Position numbers and translations under genes: made by a program | Shown: positions 1 to 8,562 of the stretch, one piece after another | How the letters are laid out: each line of letters opens with the position of its first letter | How positions within the stretch are numbered: the first letter of the stretch is position 1 | Notes under the pieces: model-generated | The model's database searches: none | Seen by the model: the letters and a program-made list of their open reading frames with translations, nothing else | What the model was told of the DNA's origin: nothing | NCBI RefSeq assembly: GCF_022835675.1 | Contig: NZ_BQUT01000001.1 | Span: forward strand, 305,876 to 369,875 | DNA: 64,000 bases | DNA from: Companilactobacillus sp. RD055328 | GTDB taxonomy: Bacteria; Bacillota; Bacilli; Lactobacillales; Lactobacillaceae | Direction: 5' to 3'

Positions 1-773
1 AATAGTAATACATACCAAGGAATTGGTAATTTGAATCCCTTAGCTTTTTTTGTTGTAGTTTTTTTATTACTATTAACCTTACGTTCAAAGATATAAACTA
101 CAACAACTAATAAAATAATTCGCATTATTTTGAATATCATCGAATATTCTATTGTCTTTTCATTAATGAAGCTAGCTCCGGCTACAACTTGAGCAACTGA
201 TTGTAATGTTCCACCAAGTAAAGCACTGTTAGCTATCAAATTATCACCAAAAATTGCCATACCTAAAAATGGCAGAACAAGCATCATTACAGTTCCTAAT
301 AAATTAACAAGTGTAATTATTTGTCCTTTTTCATCATCTTTGGCATCAATAGCAGGCGCAATAGCCCCAATTGCAGAAGTCCCACAAACAGCATTTCCAC
401 CTGCAAACATTAGTGACATTTTTTCGCCAAATCCTAATTTCCTACCAATTGCATAAGCACTTAGAATAATGGTTACCATCATTAAAACAATATACGTAAT
501 TCCACTAATTCCCAAACTCTTAATAGTTTGAAAAGTAACTGTAAATCCAAGTAACACAACTGAATATTCAAGAAGTCTACTTTCTGAGAACTTAGTCCCA
601 ATATTCAAAAAACTCTGCTTAAAAATTGTATTACCTAATAATATCCCTAATAAAATAGCAATTGTTGCAGCTCCTAAACTAGGGACTAATGTACCTAGGA
701 ATTTAGCAATCACTGCCACAATAAATGATAAACCCAATCCCGGTAATGTTCTTCTTACTTCATCAAAATTCAT
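1..773 (-). CDS. YeiH-family (UPF0324) membrane transporter, C-terminus cut by window edge
   Basis: An open frame begins at an ATG at 771-773 ([16 protein letters not shown]...) and stays open to the left edge, so the C-terminal part is missing. About 257 codons are present. The protein is strongly hydrophobic with several membrane segments and carries the stretch [18 protein letters not shown], which is characteristic of the YeiH/UPF0324 family, annotated as putative sulfate exporters. The family assignment comes from this motif and the overall pattern. The substrate is not established from sequence. It is followed on the same strand, 47 bases before its start, by the end of the glycosyltransferase gene pair; I see no terminator between them, but no functional link either. 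Confidence 0.8.
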   Translation of the reverse strand, partial: MNFDEVRRTLPGLGLSFIVAVIAKFLGTLVPSLGAATIAILLGILLGNTIFKQSFLNIGTKFSESRLLEYSVVLLGFTVTFQTIKSLGISGITYIVLMMVTIILSAYAIGRKLGFGEKMSLMFAGGNAVCGTSAIGAIAPAIDAKDDEKGQIITLVNLLGTVMMLVLPFLGMAIFGDNLIANSALLGGTLQSVAQVVAGASFINEKTIEYSMIFKIMRIILLVVVVYIFERKVNSNKKTTTKKAKGFKLPIPWYVLL

Positions 774-820
774 ATACTTTCCTCATACGTTGATTTTATT
801 ATATTTAAACTACACACATT

Positions 821-2773
821 TTATCTGAAATAGCTAGCTTGATAGATCAATGAACGGTATTTATATTCTTTGTCATTCACAATTAATGGGTAATTAGCTA
901 GTTTATATTTTTGCATATTTGTAGTTATAACTTTAAAAGGTTTCGAGTTATCTTTTGCTGTAAACCTAATCTTGTAGTCGCCTGGTTTAATCACCTTATT
1001 TATATATACAATTTTCTTATCGTGATGCATTGGCTGAATATTACCCGTTTTTAGGTTAACTAATTCAGCTTTAAGATTGTCATTTGCAGGTGCCAATACA
1101 GCAAGTTCTGTAACTTGATGATTAATTGTTATTTTTTGATTAATAATTTTATTTCCATCAATAGCAGTCGGTCTTGCTCCATATTGTTGAGACAGCTGAC
1201 TTCGTTGTGCAGAAACAAAAACAGGTCCGTGAGGAAGAATCGTTGTTGGGACTATCAGAATTGCTATAAGGCTAGCAATAATGCCTAATGGTAAGAATAT
1301 TTTCAACCTACTCAGTTGAACTTGTTTTCTTAAATCGACATCAGTTCCTACATTCATCATTAATAACAATGGCACTACTATCTGTCCATACCTTGCTCCC
1401 GCCTCCCATAAGAAGACATGAAACATCATAAAACCAACTATTGTAATAGCAGCTAAAGCTTGAATAATATTAACTTCTTCTTGTTTCTCTCCAAACATTT
1501 TAATAGCACGTAATAATCCAATGGCATAAATCAAGATGAATCCTAATCGCATAATAAATTGACTAGCAAAGTTAATCCCAAATTGAATATTCGCATATAC
1601 TTTCGGAGTCTGCATATATCCGCCAGTATATGCGCTAGAGATGCTATCAACATTTAATAACAGACCTATTTTGGTAACCCACTTCTGAATTAAACCCAAT
1701 GGTCCTAATTCTTTGAAACGTTTTGGTAGAGCTTTATTAATATAGTTAGCTCGCTTTTTTTTGGTTGGATATTCCAATATTTCATGGACATCTCTTCCAA
1801 CATAACTACCCGGACTCTCAGGATTGTAGCTCATCCAAATCCAATGTGTTGTTGGTAATTGATATTTAGTATTAGGAACAAAGCCAGTTGTATTTTGTAT
1901 CCCTGTTTTTACAGGTGTTGCAAGAATCAAACCAACAAGTACTAATAATAAGGGGACAATTAATTTTCTAGCAACTTGGCGATTTATTATAAAAAATCCA
2001 ACTATAATTATAGAAATTGCTACCGCAAAAATTATTAAATTTGGTTTTAATAGTTGCCCAAGTAACATCAAGATAACAATAGCAATCCCTGACAAGATCT
2101 TTTTTGTTCTCGTCATATTTGCCCAACTATTAATCAGATTAAAAACAATCAATATAAACAGCATATTAGGTAAATCGGTATAAAAAACTTGAAGATAATA
2201 AGTATAGGCAAATGGTCCAAATACTAGGAAAATTATGCTCGCTAAAATTCCAATATTTCGCCGATAAATCTTTTTGACGGTATAAAGACCCATGACAATA
2301 AATGAGTCTAAAAAGAACATAGATAATATATGAATTGATACATTATGAGTTAAATTCAAAAGATCTGTAAATATAAACCAGAGTGAAACAAAATATGCTA
2401 TTGGAACATTATTAGGATAGCGCCAAAAATATGTCGTTTCTCCCCAGTTATGATTGTTTGTATTCAGCAGTTCAGCTTGATGTAATACACGAAACGGATC
2501 GTGATAAACAGTAGCTGGTAAATACTTCAATACTAATAATTGTATGATTACAATCATTAATAATCCAATTGCAATAATTAAATTCATATTTTTGCGACTG
2601 ATTTTATCAGCTGCATGTTTCATCTTTCGCCAATTACGCCAAATCATTAATGAACTTATAATTAACAATCCATTCATTGCAAGCGTAAATGGCACAAAAA
2701 TATTGCTGATAATACCAATTACTAGAAACAAAATTAAAGCCAATGGGAAAATTTTATAAACTTTAAAAATCAT
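821..2773 (-). CDS. Large polytopic membrane protein, probable lipid-linked-sugar glycosyltransferase (GT39/PMT-like topology)
   Basis: The 650-residue protein has a short N-terminal tail, roughly 12 hydrophobic segments spread over residues 8-500, and a C-terminal soluble domain (about 520-650) that is probably extracytoplasmic. The long first outer loop (about residues 80-125, with DPFRVLHQAELL and RYPNNVPIAYF) fits the architecture of GT-C enzymes such as the ArnT/PMT family, where this loop holds the acidic catalytic residue. I cannot name a specific family. Its start overlaps the stop of the upstream GT2 gene by one base (TAATG), so the two are translationally coupled. Pairing of a GtrB-like enzyme, which makes polyprenyl-phosphate sugar, with a GT-C membrane enzyme suggests extracellular glycosylation of teichoic acid or another wall polymer. 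That target is inference. Confidence 0.65.
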   Translation of the reverse strand: MIFKVYKIFPLALILFLVIGIISNIFVPFTLAMNGLLIISSLMIWRNWRKMKHAADKISRKNMNLIIAIGLLMIVIIQLLVLKYLPATVYHDPFRVLHQAELLNTNNHNWGETTYFWRYPNNVPIAYFVSLWFIFTDLLNLTHNVSIHILSMFFLDSFIVMGLYTVKKIYRRNIGILASIIFLVFGPFAYTYYLQVFYTDLPNMLFILIVFNLINSWANMTRTKKILSGIAIVILMLLGQLLKPNLIIFAVAISIIIVGFFIINRQVARKLIVPLLLVLVGLILATPVKTGIQNTTGFVPNTKYQLPTTHWIWMSYNPESPGSYVGRDVHEILEYPTKKKRANYINKALPKRFKELGPLGLIQKWVTKIGLLLNVDSISSAYTGGYMQTPKVYANIQFGINFASQFIMRLGFILIYAIGLLRAIKMFGEKQEEVNIIQALAAITIVGFMMFHVFLWEAGARYGQIVVPLLLMMNVGTDVDLRKQVQLSRLKIFLPLGIIASLIAILIVPTTILPHGPVFVSAQRSQLSQQYGARPTAIDGNKIINQKITINHQVTELAVLAPANDNLKAELVNLKTGNIQPMHHDKKIVYINKVIKPGDYKIRFTAKDNSKPFKVITTNMQKYKLANYPLIVNDKEYKYRSLIYQASYFR

Positions 2774-3717
2774 TATTTAAGAATTTCCTCAATAATATAA
2801 CGTGGTCTATTTTTGACTTCTAATGTTATTTTCCCAATGTATTCGCCAATAACACCTAAGCTAAGCATCTGTAATCCACCTAGCATCCAAATAGAAATCA
2901 TTAACGAAGACCAACCTTGGCTTGTATCTCCCATTAATTTTGTGATTACTGTATAAATCAACATGAAGACACCCACCAAACTAGCTAAAATCCCGAAAAT
3001 ACTGATTAATCTCACTGGAGCAATAGAAAACGAAGTTAACCCTTCCCAAGCAAAACTAAGCATTTTCTTTAATGGATACTTTGTTTCGCCAGCTTCACGA
3101 GTACCGCGCTTATAATAAATTTTATCCGTTTTATAACCCAACAAAGGAACTAGCCCACGTAGAAACAGGTTCCTTTCTTTATATGATAATAAAGTTTCAA
3201 CCGCTCTTTTAGTCATTAAACGAAAATCTGCATGATTATCAACAAGTTTTACACCTAATAGATTTAAAAATTTATAAAAGGCACCTGCTGTATTCTTCTT
3301 GAACCAGCTATCTGTATCTCTATTATTACGCACTGCATAAACGATATCGGTACCTTCATTGGCTTTTTTAACCATTTCAATTATAGCTTCAGGATCGTCT
3401 TGTAAATCTGCATCAATTGTAACTATCATATCAGTTTCTTTAATTGCTATATCTAGACCAGCAATCAAAGCATTTTGATGTCCAAAATTACGGCTAAACT
3501 TAATACCTTTAATACGAGAATTTTCTTTATGCAACTTAGTGATTACTTCCCAAGTTTTATCTTTAGAACCATCATTAACCACCATAACATCAGAATCAGA
3601 AGTAATTAATTCATCCTTGATTAAGCGGTCCTCAATCTCTAATAATTTATTCATTGAAATGGGTAACATTTCTTCTTCATTAAAAGCAGGTACTACAATG
3701 GTTAGTTTTTTCATCAT
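2773..3717 (-). CDS. GT2 glycosyltransferase, GtrB/DPM1-like (polyprenyl-phosphate sugar synthase)
   Basis: The 314-residue protein opens with KLTIVVPAFNEEEMLP, the classic GT-A nucleotide-binding start, and has the metal/sugar motif TIDADLQDDPEAI near residue 100. Two membrane segments lie near the C-terminus (about 232-255 and 268-292), followed by GEYIGKITLEVKNRPRYII, which is typical of GtrB/YkoT/DPM1-like enzymes. Such enzymes move a sugar from a nucleotide donor to undecaprenyl phosphate on the cytoplasmic face. Two ATG codons lie back to back (MMKK); the AGGAG site at about 3720-3727 is better spaced from the second, so the true start may be 3714. The stop overlaps the start of the downstream membrane glycosyltransferase, whose donor it probably makes. 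Confidence 0.85.
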   Translation of the reverse strand: MMKKLTIVVPAFNEEEMLPISMNKLLEIEDRLIKDELITSDSDVMVVNDGSKDKTWEVITKLHKENSRIKGIKFSRNFGHQNALIAGLDIAIKETDMIVTIDADLQDDPEAIIEMVKKANEGTDIVYAVRNNRDTDSWFKKNTAGAFYKFLNLLGVKLVDNHADFRLMTKRAVETLLSYKERNLFLRGLVPLLGYKTDKIYYKRGTREAGETKYPLKKMLSFAWEGLTSFSIAPVRLISIFGILASLVGVFMLIYTVITKLMGDTSQGWSSLMISIWMLGGLQMLSLGVIGEYIGKITLEVKNRPRYIIEEILK

Positions 3718-3937
3718 TTACTCCTGTTAATTCCTTATTCTTTAATTAATCTATTATAGTTCATTCATATGGCAATTGTAATATAAAAATAATATTATAT
3801 ACATAAAGAATAAATACATTTCACGCAACTATTAGTTGACAATAATTTACAAACTTTTAACGGTTTCGCCATCTCAGTTGCTGGTAATTGTTAGTTATCG
3901 CATATATATTTAAATTAACAAAAAAAGGAGAAAATTT

Positions 3938-4270
3938 ATGTCAACTTTCAGCGATCAATTAATTAATTTACGTACTAAAAGAGGACTATCTCAAGAACAG
4001 TTAGCCGATAAGTTATATGTCTCACGTCAAGCTGTTTCTAAATGGGAAAAGGCTGATTCTACCCCTGATTTAGATAAAGTTATTCAAATTGCTAAGATAT
4101 TAGATGTTAGTTTAGATGAACTTGTTCTTGGTATCGCTCAAAAAGAAGTAAAGCCTGGTACTAGTGGCTGGTACAAGGTTAATAACGGATATGAATTCAT
4201 TGCCAAGTTTTGGTGGATTCCCATTGCACTTATTTGGTCAATTTTTGGAATGTTACATCAGTTCAAATAA
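3938..4270 (+). CDS. Small XRE-family HTH regulator with C-terminal membrane segment
   Basis: The 110-residue protein has a standard Xre/Cro helix-turn-helix at residues 7-61 (LRTKRGLSQEQLADKLYVSRQAVSKWEKADSTPD, with the SRQAVSKWE recognition helix). It ends with one hydrophobic segment (about 88-106, FWWIPIALIWSIFGML), suggesting membrane attachment. This short layout is common among firmicute regulators of neighbouring transporters or stress genes. A good AGGAG site precedes the ATG. The gene is monocistronic, ended by a bidirectional terminator shared with the convergent potassium channel gene. Its targets are unknown. The 220-base gap upstream holds no other gene I can support. Confidence 0.85.
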   Translation: MSTFSDQLINLRTKRGLSQEQLADKLYVSRQAVSKWEKADSTPDLDKVIQIAKILDVSLDELVLGIAQKEVKPGTSGWYKVNNGYEFIAKFWWIPIALIWSIFGMLHQFK

Positions 4271-4299
4271 AAAAGACCTCTTAGAGGTCTTTTTTATTT
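4270..4299. terminator. Bidirectional terminator between XRE gene and K+ channel gene
   Basis: The arms AAAAGACCTC and GAGGTCTTTT form a strong stem with a tiny loop and U/A runs on both sides. It overlaps the stop codon of the channel gene on the minus strand. Confidence 0.85.
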
Positions 4300-5027
4300 A
4301 TTTTATTCTCAAGTGAAGTGACTTGTTTTGATAATTGCTCATTTTGTTTTTTAACGTTTTGCATTTCTTGTAGGAGTTCATCTAACTTATCAGTGTCTGT
4401 TCCTTCTGTGAAATAGTTTGTAATCGAACTAGTAAGCATACCTATAAATCCAATTCCAAGAAACATTAATAAAATAGCCGCTAATTTCCCTGCAGTTGTG
4501 CTGGGTGAAACATCCCCATAACCGACAGTTGTAACTGTAGTAGCCGCCCACCAAAAAGCTTCTCTCAGTGTAGATTTTTCTGCGTATGAATAAATAGCGG
4601 AAGCAACAACAATTATTCCCATTGAAGCATACAGTAAATGTATCAATCCATTAATTCTCATGAAAGATTGAATTTTTTGAGTAGTCATATTTATTAAATT
4701 ATCTAGTTTTCCCCAACCAAATATTTTGAATACTTTACCAATTCTCAGTAAACGAAAAACACGAAACAATGCAAATGAATAATTAAAAGGCACAATCGCT
4801 AACAAATCAATTATATTATTTTTAAAAAACATCTTCTTGTTTTTAGATCTAAATAATCTAGTGAAATAATCTAATATAAATACTAATAAAATTACTCTAC
4901 TAATATTTATATATGGTTCAGCAGTTATTTCAATAATCCCCATATAATTCAAGACTATCAAAACTATCGATATAATCGCTAAGATTATCATAGTTGTTTC
5001 ATATAATAGTGATTTTTTCTCTGACAT
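4281..5027 (-). CDS. Voltage-gated potassium channel family protein
   Basis: The 248-residue protein has six membrane segments. Residues 10-110 form a voltage-sensor-like region with a basic S4 (RVFRLLRIGKVFKIFG). The pore helix and selectivity filter read TTVTTVGYGDVSP near residues 170-182, including the diagnostic TVGYGD. A C-terminal segment after S6 (about 215-245, LDELLQEMQNVKKQNEQLSKQ) looks like a short coiled coil that could hold the tetramer together. It is expected to conduct K+ across the cytoplasmic membrane; gating properties cannot be read from sequence. The gene stands alone, converging on the small XRE gene. Confidence 0.9.
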   Translation of the reverse strand: MSEKKSLLYETTMIILAIISIVLIVLNYMGIIEITAEPYINISRVILLVFILDYFTRLFRSKNKKMFFKNNIIDLLAIVPFNYSFALFRVFRLLRIGKVFKIFGWGKLDNLINMTTQKIQSFMRINGLIHLLYASMGIIVVASAIYSYAEKSTLREAFWWAATTVTTVGYGDVSPSTTAGKLAAILLMFLGIGFIGMLTSSITNYFTEGTDTDKLDELLQEMQNVKKQNEQLSKQVTSLENKINKKDL

Positions 5028-5136
5028 CTATTTCCCCTGTTAAACATATCTATTAAGTATCATACATTTTTTTAGCGAATAAAAAAACACTCCTACTAAA
5101 GCTTTGAATTATTAAAAGTGTTATTCTTTATAAGAA

Positions 5137-5239
5137 ATCACATTTGGGGTGCTTATTAGCTGAGATTATACCCGTTGAACCTGATTCCAGTTAATACTGG
5201 CGAAGGAAAATGTAGTATTATTCCTATTCCTTTTGTGAT
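5137..5239 (+). promoter_or_regulatory. TPP riboswitch (THI element)
   Basis: The conserved blocks appear in order: GGGGTGC, GCTGAGATTATACCC, TTGAACCTGAT and the GTTAATACTGGCGAAGG-type stretch. The closing helix P1 is formed by ATCACA (5137-5142) and TGTGAT (5234-5239). The P1 3' strand ends 27 bases before the tenA start, and the AAGGAG ribosome site follows at 5255-5260. There is no terminator hairpin between aptamer and gene, so control is probably at translation initiation. Ligand binding lowers expression in known members of this class. Confidence 0.97.
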
Positions 5240-5266
5240 GCCAAAAAACATACATAAGGAGTCAAC

Positions 5267-5929
5267 ATGTCAAAAAAAATTACTGATCTTGCCTATGAAA
5301 AATCCTATAAACCATGGCATGATAGTTTTAAACATCCTTTCATAACAGAATTACACGCAGGTACATTAGATCCAACTATTTTTAGATATTATTTATTACA
5401 AGATCGATATTACTTAGAACACTTTGGTAAGTTATACGATTTAATCGCACAACAAACCGATAATGCTAAGTTAAAATCAGCTCTTCAAGAAAATTCAGCT
5501 GGTTTAGAAGCAGGTGAATTTGCTATTCGAGAGATTTTTTTCCGTGAACTGAATATAACTGATAAAGAAATTAAAAATACACCTGTAGCTCCAACTACCT
5601 ACAATTATGTATCACATATGTATCGACAATTATATGTTGAAAGTCCATTAGTTGCAGCCGCTAGCATGTTACCATGTGAATGGTTATATCAAGAAATCGG
5701 CGAATATTTATCAACTAAAGATTCTCCTATTCCTATCTATCAACAATGGATTGATAGTTATGCTACTGAGGAAGCAAAATTAGGAGTTCAAAAACAAAGA
5801 GCATTAATAGATGAACTTGCAGAAGAAACTTCGCCTATTGAACAGCAAAAAATATTAGAAGCGTTCGAAATTAGCACTCAAATGGAATATAAATTTTGGG
5901 AAATGTCATATGCCAAAGAAACATGGTAA
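5267..5929 (+). CDS. tenA: Thiaminase II / TenA family protein
   Basis: The 220-residue length matches TenA. The family hydrolyses aminopyrimidine breakdown products of thiamine to give HMP for salvage. The catalytic cysteine is seen in MLPCEWLYQEIG (Cys137), the characteristic YYLLQDRYYLEHF lies near residues 41-53, and the C-terminal EFAIREI/MEYKFWEM acidic residues fit the active site. It sits directly behind a TPP riboswitch, which supports a role in thiamine salvage. It is a single-gene unit here: no thiD, thiM, thiE or thiamine transporter is adjacent. Confidence 0.93.
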   Translation: MSKKITDLAYEKSYKPWHDSFKHPFITELHAGTLDPTIFRYYLLQDRYYLEHFGKLYDLIAQQTDNAKLKSALQENSAGLEAGEFAIREIFFRELNITDKEIKNTPVAPTTYNYVSHMYRQLYVESPLVAAASMLPCEWLYQEIGEYLSTKDSPIPIYQQWIDSYATEEAKLGVQKQRALIDELAEETSPIEQQKILEAFEISTQMEYKFWEMSYAKETW

Positions 5930-5931
5930 AT

Positions 5932-5970
5932 AAAAAATACTAGAGATTTATTCCTAGTGTTTTATTTTTT
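5932..5970. terminator. Terminator between tenA and the acyltransferase gene
   Basis: The arms AATACTAG and CTAGTGTT pair over eight bases with one wobble and are followed by a T-rich run on the plus strand. The structure overlaps the stop of the convergent acyltransferase gene, so it may serve both. Confidence 0.7.
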
Positions 5971-6990
5971 AATTCTATTATTAATAATTTTCTTAATAGG
6001 ATTAACTACGATGTTGTCTACTAAAAAACCAAAAAATAGAGCCGAAACACTTACCATAATAATTAATGCTAGATACTGAATAACAAAATAATTTGTTATT
6101 CTAACATTTGCAAACGCTATAAGAAAAACTCCATGACTTAAATATAAACTAAATGAATATTTACTTAAGAAAGCTACTATTTTATTACTAGATAATTTAT
6201 TAAATACAACACTATCCAATAATGACATATAGATAATAACCACGAACAATATATTAGTTGGGGCTTGATCATGAATTAATACATTAGGAAATAATCTATT
6301 AGTAATAATATTGACTATCATTATTAATAATAATACTCCCAATTTAATTGGATTCGATATTGATTTCAAGCTTATATCTTCAAGTAAACGACCTAGGATA
6401 AAATAAAAAATCCAACTAATAAATGGATAACCCGAAATGCCTAAATTAATATTACCGAATTGACAAATCATAATTAACAATTGAATTACAATACTTGTAA
6501 TCAATAAACTTGTTTTCTCAGATTGATTAAGGTTATCAATCATCTTTGAAAAGAACGGTGCTGCTATTAATAACCCAATTAAAACATACATAAACCAAAA
6601 ATATGTATTAGTGAACTCTTGTAATGTATTTATAAAAAAACCTTGAACAAAGGAACCAAGGCTATTAACATCTTTTCTGGCAATTGTAAGTACAACATAG
6701 TATATGAATTCATAAATGATTAGAGGTAAAACAATTGCCATGGCTTTTTTCTTCAAATATAATACATAGTCTTTTCTTGAACTACCTTTGTAATGAAGAT
6801 TGAAATGACCACTCATCATAAAAAATATAGGGTTGCAAATAAATAATATGGTAATTAAAACCTCATGAGATGCACTCCATATATAATTAACATTTCCCGG
6901 AAAAACTAAACCTAGAGTATGTATACAGACAACAAAAATCATTGCCATTACTCTTAGTAAATTGAATCTAGTATCTATTTTTTTTACCAT
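5962..6990 (-). CDS. Acyltransferase 3 family membrane protein
   Basis: The 342-residue protein begins RFNLLRVMAMIFVVCIHT, the signature N-terminus of acyltransferase 3 (OafA/WecH-like) enzymes, with the conserved Arg and His of that motif. About ten membrane segments follow. The family moves acetyl or other acyl groups to extracytoplasmic glycans or peptidoglycan, or occasionally to small molecules. Length (about 340-380) is normal and no SGNH domain is fused. The gene is monocistronic, so the acceptor cannot be inferred. Confidence 0.85.
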   Translation of the reverse strand: MVKKIDTRFNLLRVMAMIFVVCIHTLGLVFPGNVNYIWSASHEVLITILFICNPIFFMMSGHFNLHYKGSSRKDYVLYLKKKAMAIVLPLIIYEFIYYVVLTIARKDVNSLGSFVQGFFINTLQEFTNTYFWFMYVLIGLLIAAPFFSKMIDNLNQSEKTSLLITSIVIQLLIMICQFGNINLGISGYPFISWIFYFILGRLLEDISLKSISNPIKLGVLLLIMIVNIITNRLFPNVLIHDQAPTNILFVVIIYMSLLDSVVFNKLSSNKIVAFLSKYSFSLYLSHGVFLIAFANVRITNYFVIQYLALIIMVSVSALFFGFLVDNIVVNPIKKIINNRIKK

Positions 6991-7227
6991 TATATTCCCC
7001 TGTCTATCTTCATAGTCAATTATACTCGATTCAATTTCAATACAAAAGGCAACACTATGAACTTTGAAGATATTATTTTATTGATTTTCTGAATACAATG
7101 TTCACATTTTCAATTTAATTTTTCTATTAGAGAAGTTTGCGTTATACTATTAGTTATTGCTTTATTTAGTCCAATTACTGATGACTCAAAAAGCTGAATA
7201 TCATATTTTACAGGAGTTTTATATATT

Positions 7228-8049
7228 ATGAAGAAATATATTGCAGAATTTATTGGTACCTTCATGTTAGTATTCTTGGGAACTGGTACTGTAGTAATTG
7301 CAGGTACAAGTAACGTACTAACAATCGGTCTTGCCTTTGGTATGGCTATCACTGTTATGGCTTATACTTTCGGTGCTGTTTCTGGTGGTAACTTTAACCC
7401 CGCAGTTTCTATTGCTATGGTTATTAACAAAAGATTGTCACTTAAAGACGGTGTTTACTACATCATTTCACAATTCCTTGGAGCTATCGTAGCTTCAGCA
7501 TTCGTTGGAATCTTCGCTGATTCATTAGCTATTAGCGGTTTCGGTGCTAATGACTTCCCAAGAATCAGTGCCCCAATGGCATTGCTTGTTGAAGGTCTTA
7601 TCACATTCATCTTTGTTCTTGTTATTCTAATGGTAACAAGTGAAAAACTTGGTAACGCAACAATGGCTCCAATTGCTATTGGTATCACATTGTCATTCTT
7701 AATCATTGTTGCCTTCAACTTAACTGGTGGTTCATTGAACCCTGCTAGAAGTTTTGGACCTGCTATTTTTGAACAAGGTTCAGCTCTTTCTAACTACTGG
7801 GTATTCCTTGTTGCTCCAATTATCGGTAGTGTTCTTGCAGCTTATGTTGCTAAGTTCATGGGTAGTGAAGACTCAGCTAAAAAGGCTACTGCAAAAACAG
7901 TAGCTGCTGCTCCAAAAGCTACTACTACAACTAAAAAATCAACAGCAAAGAAGACTACTACTAAGTCTACTACAGCTAAAAAAACTACAGCTAAGAAAAC
8001 TACAGCCAAGAAACCTGCAGCTAAAAAAACTACTACAACTAAAAAATAG
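7228..8049 (+). CDS. MIP-family aquaporin with a Lys/Thr/Ala-rich C-terminal tail
   Basis: Residues 1-212 form a normal six-helix major intrinsic protein with both NPA boxes, GNFNPAVSIAM (NPA at 57-59) and LNPARSFGPAI (NPA at 171-173). NPARS rather than NPARD points to a water-type channel rather than a glycerol facilitator. From about residue 216 to 273 the sequence becomes a low-complexity tail of repeated KKTTAKKTTAKK-like units with Ala and Pro, strongly basic and reminiscent of histone H1-like tails. The tail should lie in the cytoplasm and could bind acidic lipid heads, RNA or DNA; that is inference. A TATACT -10-like box lies near 7143 and an AGGAG site precedes the ATG. The gene ends at its own terminator. 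Confidence 0.92.
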   Translation: MKKYIAEFIGTFMLVFLGTGTVVIAGTSNVLTIGLAFGMAITVMAYTFGAVSGGNFNPAVSIAMVINKRLSLKDGVYYIISQFLGAIVASAFVGIFADSLAISGFGANDFPRISAPMALLVEGLITFIFVLVILMVTSEKLGNATMAPIAIGITLSFLIIVAFNLTGGSLNPARSFGPAIFEQGSALSNYWVFLVAPIIGSVLAAYVAKFMGSEDSAKKATAKTVAAAPKATTTTKKSTAKKTTTKSTTAKKTTAKKTTAKKPAAKKTTTTKK

Positions 8050-8050
8050 T

Positions 8051-8085
8051 TTAAAAGGATGAAGATAATCTTCATCCTTTTTATT
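8051..8085 (+). terminator. Rho-independent terminator after the aquaporin gene
   Basis: AAAAGGATGAAGAT and ATCTTCATCCTTTT form a long perfect stem followed by a T run. Confidence 0.92.
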
Positions 8086-8162
8086 TTAACTTTTATGTAC
8101 AATTGCTCTTCGTCGTTAATTTTTATATACTTAGTACATATTGTTAAGTAAGAGGGGATTTT

Positions 8163-8456
8163 ATGAAAAAAATTATACCAACAATTATTTCATTTCTAGC
8201 CTGGTTAGTTCTTTTAATTGTTGATACAATAGTTGAACTTCAAGATACTATGTTAGCAGAAAGTTTACAAAGTGTCTTTTCTGGAATAGGTTTCACAAGA
8301 ACCACATTGATGGGGATTCAGTTTAGTCAGTTAGATAGCAGTAGCTACGGTGTTACTTTTCACTTCTTTGTTGTTCTAATAATTTTTATTCTAATAGGAT
8401 TATTCATAGGTTACAAAAAAGAAGTAATCAATTACGTTAAAAATTTAGGTAAATAA
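8163..8456 (+). CDS. Small membrane protein of unknown function
   Basis: The 97-residue protein has two hydrophobic segments (about 5-24 and 68-87) joined by a polar loop, and ends in a basic tail (GYKKEVINYVKNLGK). A GAGGGG-type ribosome site precedes the ATG. I do not recognise a family. It stands alone between two terminators, so neighbours give no clue. The translated pattern, proper ribosome site and private terminator argue that it is a real gene. Confidence 0.65.
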   Translation: MKKIIPTIISFLAWLVLLIVDTIVELQDTMLAESLQSVFSGIGFTRTTLMGIQFSQLDSSSYGVTFHFFVVLIIFILIGLFIGYKKEVINYVKNLGK

Positions 8457-8485
8457 AAAGACTCGCAAATGCGAGTCTTTTTTTG
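8454..8485 (+). terminator. Terminator after small membrane protein gene
   Basis: AAAAAGACTCGC and GCGAGTCTTTTT form a 12-bp perfect stem with an AAAT loop. Confidence 0.92.
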
Positions 8486-8562
8486 TTCTATAATTTTCAA
8501 AACAGTTACTATAGTAAGATTGCGTTATAATATTCACTATAGATAACAGGAGGAATATATTT

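Noticed and set aside
3831..3850. TTGACA box upstream of the small XRE gene
   Set aside because: No acceptable -10 at 16-18 bases; it lies in an inverted repeat and may be chance.
7878..8045. DNA tandem repeat or CRISPR-like array
   Set aside because: The repeats are codon-level Lys/Thr/Ala repetition inside a protein; there are no spacers.
7842..8102. Long open frame on the minus strand, Val/Phe rich
   Set aside because: It is the antisense of the repetitive Lys/Thr/Ala tail of the aquaporin gene; the repeat codons leave the opposite strand open. There is no ribosome site.
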